Source: Anaerolineales bacterium UBA2395
GTDB lineage: Bacteria > Chloroflexota > Anaerolineae > Anaerolineales > Villigracilaceae
Reading direction: 5' to 3'
Length of the DNA: 45,680 nt
Assembly: GCA_002343775.1 (NCBI GenBank)
Contig: DDSH01000022.1
Location: 1 to 45,680 of the forward strand
Each line of letters starts with the position of its first letter. Within the stretch, counting starts at the first letter, position 1. The position numbers and the translations under genes were made by a program. Of this stretch, positions 40,674 to 45,680 are shown piece after piece. The notes beneath the pieces were generated by a model. It had not been told where the DNA came from. It searched no databases and saw nothing but the letters and a program-made list of their open reading frames with translations.

Positions 40674-41192
40674 ATGACAACGCTTAAACAATTTCACTGG
40701 TTTTGGGCATGGGATGACGATAAGGAAGAAGCCTGGCTGCGCAAAATGGCGCAAAAGGGCTGGCATTTCAAGTTGGTAAAACTGCCGGGTTACTATTCCT
40801 TTGAACAAGGCGAGCCCCGGAACGATTTTTACAGGCTTGACTTCTTCATCGATTCCAAAGCAAAAGCGGATTATGTGCAGCTCTTTTTGGACGCAGGCTG
40901 GGAATATCTTGGTGAGATGGGCAGTTGGCAGTATTTTCGCAAAACCGCACTAGAAAACGAGACCTTGGAAATATACAGCGACAACGAGTCAAAGTCCAAA
41001 AAGTATCAACGCATTCTGTTCTTTCTCGTCGTGTTCCTGCCGATTTATATCAACTCCATCAACATTCTAAACAAACGTCAGGATACCCTGAGTCTGATTC
41101 TCACCTTCGTGATGTTTGCGTTTATGCTCTTGTATGGATACAGTATCATCCGGTTGGGAATGCGGGTGAACCAATTGAAGAAAAAGTTGTAA
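40674..41192 (+). CDS. DUF2812 membrane protein
   Basis: 172 residues. The N-terminal half is the DUF2812 domain: EEAWLRKMAQKGWHF, then YRLDFF and AGWEYLGEMGSWQYFRK. Two C-terminal membrane helices (about 112-130 and 138-160) end in a basic tail. GGAGG precedes the ATG. The partner regulator is PadR; in other species such pairs respond to membrane-active compounds, but nothing here shows that directly. Confidence 0.83.
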   Translation: MTTLKQFHWFWAWDDDKEEAWLRKMAQKGWHFKLVKLPGYYSFEQGEPRNDFYRLDFFIDSKAKADYVQLFLDAGWEYLGEMGSWQYFRKTALENETLEIYSDNESKSKKYQRILFFLVVFLPIYINSINILNKRQDTLSLILTFVMFAFMLLYGYSIIRLGMRVNQLKKKL

Positions 41193-41201
41193 GGTATACG
41201 C

Positions 41202-41245
41202 AAAAGCGCCCCACTTCTTTACCAGAGAAATGGGGCGCTTTTTTA
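41202..41245. terminator. Bidirectional terminator between DUF2812 and helicase-loader genes
   Basis: A 12-bp perfect stem (aaaagcgcccca with tggggcgctttt), flanked by A and T runs that allow use on both strands. Confidence 0.88.
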
Positions 41246-42763
41246 TTTCTTTTTTCCTGCTGCCTTGCTGCCCTTCGCAACCTTACGATACGGCGGCATG
41301 TTGATCGCCACCACCCGGCATTTTTCAGGGTCGAGCAGTTTGTTCCACAGGTTTGGGTAACTGAGCGCGAACGCCTCCGGTTGCAGTGTGGATGTGATGA
41401 CTGTTGGAAGGTGCGCGTTGTAGCGATAGTTGAGCACACTGTAGAGTTTATCTTCCGCCCAGACCGAAGCAGCGCCACTTTCCTTCAAGTCATCAAGGAT
41501 CAACAACGGTGTGGTGCGGATCTCAAAGAAACGGCGGTCGAATGAGACATCCGAATTTTTGCCGAAGGTCTGGCGCAGATAATCGAGCAGGGCAGTCACT
41601 TCCACTAACAAGGCTTGCCCGCCCAAGCCAATGCGATAGTTGCCAATTGCCGCAGCAAGATGAGTCTTGCCACTGAATGTCTGCCCCAAAAACACAAGCC
41701 AGCCTTCAGGATGTTCTGCGAACTCCACCGCCGCATTGTGAGCATCGTGCAGGGTCTTCACATCATCCTTTGTGACCTTGATGCGCGAAATCTCTTTGCT
41801 CTTGACCTTGTTGCCGAAGCGGTCTGCTTTTTCTACCGTAGTTGTCGTCACCGCCTCCGTTCCAACCTCATCATCACGTGGCTGGAAGGTCTTGAAGGTC
41901 ATCACTTTCATTTCGGGCAAAGCCAGCATGGAGATGCCCGGGTTGCTCGTCTCTTCAGGGCGGCGATAATCAGGTGCGCTGATCTTCAAATGCTTCACGA
42001 AACTTTCGTCCTGCAAACGCGAGCGGATGCGCGCCTCGATCTCATCCAGCATCAAATTCGTGGTAATGACCGTTGGCAGTTTGTTGATGTAACGAAAATT
42101 GATGATCTGGAATAATTTTTCCTGCGCCCACGGGGTTGCGTTCTGCGTGCCAAAGTCGTCAAGGATCAACAAACCAGAATTGCGAATATCATCGAAGCGT
42201 TGTTCAAACGTCGTTTCAGGGTCATCGTACGCGAAACGCAAAGAATCCAGTAGATCTGGCACGGTGATAAACAGAGTCGGCACGCCGTTATTGACAGCAA
42301 AATTTGCCAACGCCGCCGCAAGATGCGTCTTACCGCATCCATAACCGCCTTCCAACAAAAGCCAGCCTTGTGGGTTGCGGGCATATTCTTCGCTGGCTTC
42401 AAAGGTGGTGCGTAAATTCTCGCGTTCCTGCCCGGACATAAACTTCGCCTTGGGGTTCCCAACCTGACTAAAGTTTTCAAAGGTCAAATGACTGAGGCGA
42501 TTCAAATTGCTCATCGCAAAAAGGCGTGAACGTGCAGCCTCTGCCACGTCTTTGGCACGGCACACACACGTTTCCAATTTGCCGAATTTCTCATGTCCTA
42601 CCGGCACATCATAGCGCACATACCCCACCCCCCCACAATGCGGGCAGTTCGGGTCACCCAGCGGCTTTTCAACGCTCTTAATCGCGCTTGAGGAACTCGG
42701 AGAACTCGCCTTCGGTGTATCGTTTTGCATCTTTGACAGAGTCTTGTGAATCTCTTCTTTCAT
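41243..42763 (-). CDS. DnaC/DnaI-type helicase loader with two fused AAA+ modules
   Basis: 506 residues, about twice the usual loader. N-terminal cysteines (CPHC at 40-43, CVC at 66-68) resemble a zinc site. Module 1: Walker A GGYGCGKT (139-146), Walker B LLILDDF (198-204), and RIRSRL as the arginine-finger or sensor region (246-250). Module 2: Walker A GQTFSGKT (360-367) and Walker B LLILDDL (420-426), but no matching RSRL. The halves share aligned segments (PQGWLLLEGG/PEGWLVFLGQ; LPTVITTNL/LPTVITSTL). It lies in an operon with dnaB and a dnaD-like gene. The start at 42763 has a purine-rich ribosome site and overlaps the dnaD-like gene by 86 bp. Confidence 0.88.
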   Translation of the reverse strand: MKEEIHKTLSKMQNDTPKASSPSSSSAIKSVEKPLGDPNCPHCGGVGYVRYDVPVGHEKFGKLETCVCRAKDVAEAARSRLFAMSNLNRLSHLTFENFSQVGNPKAKFMSGQERENLRTTFEASEEYARNPQGWLLLEGGYGCGKTHLAAALANFAVNNGVPTLFITVPDLLDSLRFAYDDPETTFEQRFDDIRNSGLLILDDFGTQNATPWAQEKLFQIINFRYINKLPTVITTNLMLDEIEARIRSRLQDESFVKHLKISAPDYRRPEETSNPGISMLALPEMKVMTFKTFQPRDDEVGTEAVTTTTVEKADRFGNKVKSKEISRIKVTKDDVKTLHDAHNAAVEFAEHPEGWLVFLGQTFSGKTHLAAAIGNYRIGLGGQALLVEVTALLDYLRQTFGKNSDVSFDRRFFEIRTTPLLILDDLKESGAASVWAEDKLYSVLNYRYNAHLPTVITSTLQPEAFALSYPNLWNKLLDPEKCRVVAINMPPYRKVAKGSKAAGKKK

Positions 42764-43325
42764 CTTTTCCGTTTTCCTTCCAGCGCGTCAGGATCGCCTC
42801 GATGTATTTCCAATTGCGCACATTGCGGCTGACCGCGATCTCGAACGCTTCCTCAAACCATGCGCCCGGGTACTTCTGCTCCGCTTCCTTCAACATATCC
42901 GCCAATAAAGGAGTCAATGCTCCAATGTTCTCCTCATACAACTTGAACACATTCGACTTGTTCGGAACATAAACCGCAGACGGTTTGACCTGACCTTTTG
43001 CGAACGCATCCGCAGATAATCGTCCGCGCGGAGAGTTGAGGAAGTAAAAAACATTCGCATCCTTCGCGGACTGTAAGAGGATTCCCCTCTCATAAGCTTT
43101 TTCAAGCCCACGGCGGATCTCCTCTTTTCCCAGCCCCAACGCCTCGCCGTCAAAGTCCGACTCGCTCAACGCGCGAAAATTCCCTTCCATATGTTCGATG
43201 CGCCAAATCGCATACAGCGTCACCTTCAACTCGGCAACATCCTTGATCTCGTTCAGCATCCGAAAGAACGAATCCGGGATTTGGGTAAAGGTTTCAGAGG
43301 AAGTGAAGCCGGGGAAGGAAGTCAT
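42678..43325 (-). CDS. DnaD-like replication initiation protein
   Basis: 215 residues. The N-terminal part (about 10-110) is winged-helix-like. The C-terminal part has a DnaD/DnaB2-type domain (YEENIGALTPLLADMLKEAEQKYP...EEAFEIAVSRNVRNWKYIEAILTRW, about 130-190), known to bind DNA in Gram-positive initiation proteins. It lies between dnaB and the loader gene, consistent with helicase loading. The 3' end overlaps the loader gene by 86 bp in another frame. Confidence 0.8.
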   Translation of the reverse strand: MTSFPGFTSSETFTQIPDSFFRMLNEIKDVAELKVTLYAIWRIEHMEGNFRALSESDFDGEALGLGKEEIRRGLEKAYERGILLQSAKDANVFYFLNSPRGRLSADAFAKGQVKPSAVYVPNKSNVFKLYEENIGALTPLLADMLKEAEQKYPGAWFEEAFEIAVSRNVRNWKYIEAILTRWKENGKDERRDSQDSVKDAKRYTEGEFSEFLKRD

Positions 43326-43330
43326 ATGTT

Positions 43331-43360
43331 TTCCGTAGTAGCGACCCGGTGGGTCGCCAC
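43331..43360. repeat. Short hairpin between dnaB and the dnaD-like gene
   Basis: gtagtagcgaccc pairs with gggtcgccactac with one mismatch around a 3-nt loop. It looks like a small dispersed palindrome within the operon; no T-run. Confidence 0.5.
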
Positions 43361-43367
43361 TACATAG

Positions 43368-44738
43368 TTATTCATTCGGACGAAAGACCTTCGTCGCAGC
43401 ATTATCGAAGCGGGTCAGGTCACCGCGGAAGATCAGGTCAATCTCACCAGTAGGACCGTTACGATGTTTTGCCACCGAGATCTTGGTGATGTTGCTCTTG
43501 TCGCCATCCTTTTCGTAATCATCGGGGCGGTGAATGAACATGACGATGTCAGCATCCTGTTCCAACGAACCGGATTCACGCAAGTCTGAGAGAATAGGAC
43601 GTTTATCGGTGCGCTGTTCGACGGCGCGACTCAACTGTGCGGCAGTCAGCACGGGGACGTTCAATTCACGCGCCAGCACTTTGAGGTTACGGGAGATGTG
43701 TGAAACTTCCTGCACGCGGTTGTCATTGCGATTGTCGCCGGTCATCAGCTGGAGGTAATCAATAATGACAAGATCCAAGCCGTATTCCATGTGCAGGCGG
43801 CGGCATTTGGTGCGCAGCTGAAGTGGCGTCAGTGCGGGGGTGTCATCCAAAAAGACCTGTGTGCTGCCGAAGACCTCAATGGCATGGTTGAACAACTGCC
43901 ATTGGTCTTCCGCCAGTTTCCCCGTGGCAAGGTTCTGGGATGAGATCCCCGTCTCCTGTGCGATGAGACGCTGCACCACCTGCTCGTTGGACATTTCCAA
44001 CGAGAAGATGGCGACGCGTTTTTTATACGTCAGACCGGCGTTCTTGGCAATGGAAAGCAAGAAGCCGGTCTTACCCTGCCCCGGGCGCCCCGCTACAATG
44101 ATCAGATCGGAGGGATGTAATCCGCGCAGGAGTTTGTCGAGGTCAATGAAGCCGGTTGGCACGCCGTGAAAATCCGCGCCAAGGCGGGCAAGTTCGGCAA
44201 CTTGATCGTAGTATTCCGAAAGCACTTCGCGGATGGGTTCCACGTCATGTTTGGTACGTCGTTCGCTGACGCCAAAGACGGCTTTCTCTGCCTCCCCCAT
44301 CACATTGTCGATCGTGTCACCTTTGTATGCCAGCGATGCGATCTGGTTCGCCGCCTGGATCATCCTGCGGCGCAGGGAGTTCTCTTCGACGATGTGACCG
44401 TAGGCTTCGGCGTTGAGTGAGGTCGGGACCTGGTTAATGAGCGAAGTCAGATACGCCGAACCGCCGATCTCTGCCAATTGGTTGGATCGCTCCAACTCGT
44501 CAGACAGAGTCAACAGGTCAACGGGGATGCGCTGTTCGTGCAGGCGGACGAAGGCTTCCCAGATCCATTTGTTGCGGTGGATGTAAAAATCATCCCCCGT
44601 CAAGAATTGGGCAATGTCGTAATAGACTTCGGGGTTAATCAAAACCGCCCCTACAACGGCTTCTTCGGCTTCTCGGCTGTGCGGTACACCTGGGCTGGCG
44701 GGGGCGGTTGATTCTTCGAAAGGAAGGGTGTCTGTCAT
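43368..44738 (-). CDS. dnaB: Replicative DNA helicase DnaB
   Basis: 456 residues. The N-terminal primase-interacting domain (SREAEEAVVGAVLINPEVY) leads by a linker to a RecA-type motor with Walker A (GRPGQGKTG), SLEMSNEQVVQRL, Walker B (LVIIDYLQLM) and SDLRESGSLEQDADIVMFIHR. Hexameric DnaB unwinds the fork. It lies 19 bp after the nuclease-domain gene. Confidence 0.96.
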   Translation of the reverse strand: MTDTLPFEESTAPASPGVPHSREAEEAVVGAVLINPEVYYDIAQFLTGDDFYIHRNKWIWEAFVRLHEQRIPVDLLTLSDELERSNQLAEIGGSAYLTSLINQVPTSLNAEAYGHIVEENSLRRRMIQAANQIASLAYKGDTIDNVMGEAEKAVFGVSERRTKHDVEPIREVLSEYYDQVAELARLGADFHGVPTGFIDLDKLLRGLHPSDLIIVAGRPGQGKTGFLLSIAKNAGLTYKKRVAIFSLEMSNEQVVQRLIAQETGISSQNLATGKLAEDQWQLFNHAIEVFGSTQVFLDDTPALTPLQLRTKCRRLHMEYGLDLVIIDYLQLMTGDNRNDNRVQEVSHISRNLKVLARELNVPVLTAAQLSRAVEQRTDKRPILSDLRESGSLEQDADIVMFIHRPDDYEKDGDKSNITKISVAKHRNGPTGEIDLIFRGDLTRFDNAATKVFRPNE

Positions 44739-44757
44739 CGGGTCAAATCATCTGTGT

Positions 44758-45318
44758 TTATGGCGAGTCAGGTTTGTCCTTATCTGGGCTGTCAATATCG
44801 AGCTTATCAAGGAAGTCTTTGAACACGGACAAGCGATTGGCATCATCCGAACTTGGCGGCGGGGGCGGCTCCTGACGGGCAAGAGGAGCGTTCGTTTCGG
44901 GCACTTCACGATCAGGCTCCATGCCTGCTGCATCCATCACGCTGCGATGAACCATGATAGGCACATGCGCGCGCACGGCAATGGCAATGGCATCGGATGG
45001 GCGCGAGTCGATGTGAATCTCGCGTCCGCCCGCGTCGGCGACGATGTTGCCGTAGAAAATATCGTCCTGCAATTTGACGATCTCCACGCGGGTGATGCGG
45101 GCACCGAATGAGTTGAAGATGTTCTTGATGAGGTCGTGCGTGAGCGGGCGGATCATTTCCACTTCCTGCAAGGCGACAGTGATCGCTTCCGCCTCATAGG
45201 GACCAACCCAGATGGTGAGATACCGCTCGGTACTGGACTGTTTCAACACAACCACGCGCTGAGGCGCCATTAAATGCACGCGGATGCTATCGATAACGAC
45301 TTCTACCATTTCAGACAT
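44758..45318 (-). CDS. Bifunctional nuclease-domain protein (DUF151)
   Basis: 186 residues from MSEMVEVVIDSIRVH; the GGAG upstream and conserved N-terminus favour 45318 over an in-frame ATG at 45435, which would run into the tRNA-Pro gene. The BFN/DUF151 domain (1-130) shows IWVGPYEAEAITVALQ, RPLTHDLIKNI and DSRPSDAIAIAVR. A Pro-rich linker leads to a short acidic tail (VFKDFLDKLDI). Function in bacteria is uncertain; nuclease activity is claimed for plant relatives. It is the first gene of the dnaB operon. Confidence 0.87.
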   Translation of the reverse strand: MSEMVEVVIDSIRVHLMAPQRVVVLKQSSTERYLTIWVGPYEAEAITVALQEVEMIRPLTHDLIKNIFNSFGARITRVEIVKLQDDIFYGNIVADAGGREIHIDSRPSDAIAIAVRAHVPIMVHRSVMDAAGMEPDREVPETNAPLARQEPPPPPSSDDANRLSVFKDFLDKLDIDSPDKDKPDSP

Positions 45319-45393
45319 AGGGGACTCCGATGCGCTTATTTTAGCATAAAGGCTGTGGGATTGCAGATAAGAGTTACAATAAAAAAATTCGAT

Positions 45394-45422
45394 TTGCCAG
45401 AATGGGGAAACACGACTATAAT
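45394..45422 (+). promoter_or_regulatory. Promoter of tRNA-Pro
   Basis: TTGCCA (45394-45399), a 17-bp spacer and a perfect TATAAT (45417-45422), 14 bp before the tRNA. Confidence 0.82.
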
Positions 45423-45436
45423 CGGCTTCGCTCATT

Positions 45437-45511
45437 CGGGGCGTGGCGCAGCCCGGCTAGCGCACTTGCATGGGGTGCAAGGGGTCGGAGGTTCAAATCC
45501 TCTCGCCCCGA
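45437..45511 (+). tRNA. tRNA-Pro (anticodon GGG)
   Basis: A 7-bp acceptor stem (cggggcg with cgccccg), anticodon stem cttgc/gcaag enclosing atggggt with anticodon GGG, T-arm ggagg-ttcaaat-cctct and discriminator A at 45511. CCA is not encoded, unlike in the tRNA-Ser gene. Confidence 0.94.
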
Positions 45512-45525
45512 CAGAGAGTACGACA

Positions 45526-45556
45526 ACCATCCTCACCGGGAGGATGGTTTTGTTTT
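45526..45556 (+). terminator. Terminator of tRNA-Pro
   Basis: Stem ccatcctc/gaggatgg followed by ttttgtttt. Confidence 0.85.
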
Positions 45557-45590
45557 AAGTGATATGAGGTATTCCACCACACTTTCTAAT

Positions 45591-45680
45591 GGTCGGAGGT
45601 TTCCCATCGAGAGACTGGCGCAAATCCCTCCGTCAGAGAGTACGACAAACCGTCCTTGCCGGGGACGGTTTTGTTTTAAG
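45591..45680 (+). repeat. Degenerate second copy of the tRNA-Pro 3' tail and terminator
   Basis: ggtcggaggtt (45591) and cagagagtacgac (45634-45646) repeat the tRNA T-arm start (45483) and the post-tRNA sequence (45512). The following hairpin accgtcc/ggacggt with ttttgttttaag has a different stem sequence from the first terminator but keeps pairing. The T-arm portion is interrupted by about 20 extra bases. The window ends inside it. Confidence 0.6.

Overview
The window looks like a chromosomal segment from a member of the phylum Chloroflexota, most likely class Anaerolineae. The evidence is the combination of an alternative complex III (act) operon, secreted lipoproteins whose lipidated cysteine is followed by a low-complexity Thr/Glu/Ala/Pro linker, moderate GC, and many promoters whose -10 box lies only 6-9 nt from the start codon. 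Species cannot be named from sequence alone. No prophage, insertion sequence or CRISPR array was seen.

Layout. 1-3072: the 3' end of etfA, a zinc-ribbon protein, a CxxC carboxymuconolactone-decarboxylase-like protein and a secreted lipoprotein. 3073-3489: a gene-free stretch with a large nested palindrome and a double operator. 3490-6441: an operon of ribbon-helix-helix regulator, membrane sensor-domain protein, CPBP membrane protease and GNAT acetyltransferase, followed by an MFS exporter and tRNA-Ser(GGA). 8293-14992 (minus): the act operon actA-B1-B2-C-D-E plus one extra monoheme cytochrome. ActB is split into two genes and no actF is present.

15420-37069 is dominated by phosphate. It holds phoB/phoR; the polyphosphate genes ppk, sixA, a CHAD protein and ppx; a Pho-box-preceded glycosyltransferase-like gene with two tiny single-pass membrane proteins, a PHP phosphoesterase and surE; manA; a complete pstSCAB-arsC-phoU operon; a lone divergent pstB2; and a second complete pstSCAB set. 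Seven upstream regions here carry direct repeats resembling TTAACA spaced exactly 11 bp apart. They probably form one PhoB regulon, so uptake (two Pst systems, three PstB), storage (PPK/PPX/CHAD/SixA) and surface or lipid change may be driven together. Two of these promoters, phoB and a 56-residue ORF, share a striking layout: repeats, 20 bp, -10 box, 6-7 nt, ATG.

37109-45680: an NAD salvage operon (nrtR, nicotinamidase-like hydrolase, pncB) with an operator across the nrtR start codon; a padR-DUF2812 pair with twin operators; a replication operon (bifunctional-nuclease-domain protein, dnaB, dnaD-like, and a helicase loader carrying two fused AAA+ modules); and tRNA-Pro(GGG) followed by a degenerate second copy of its 3' tail and terminator at the window edge.
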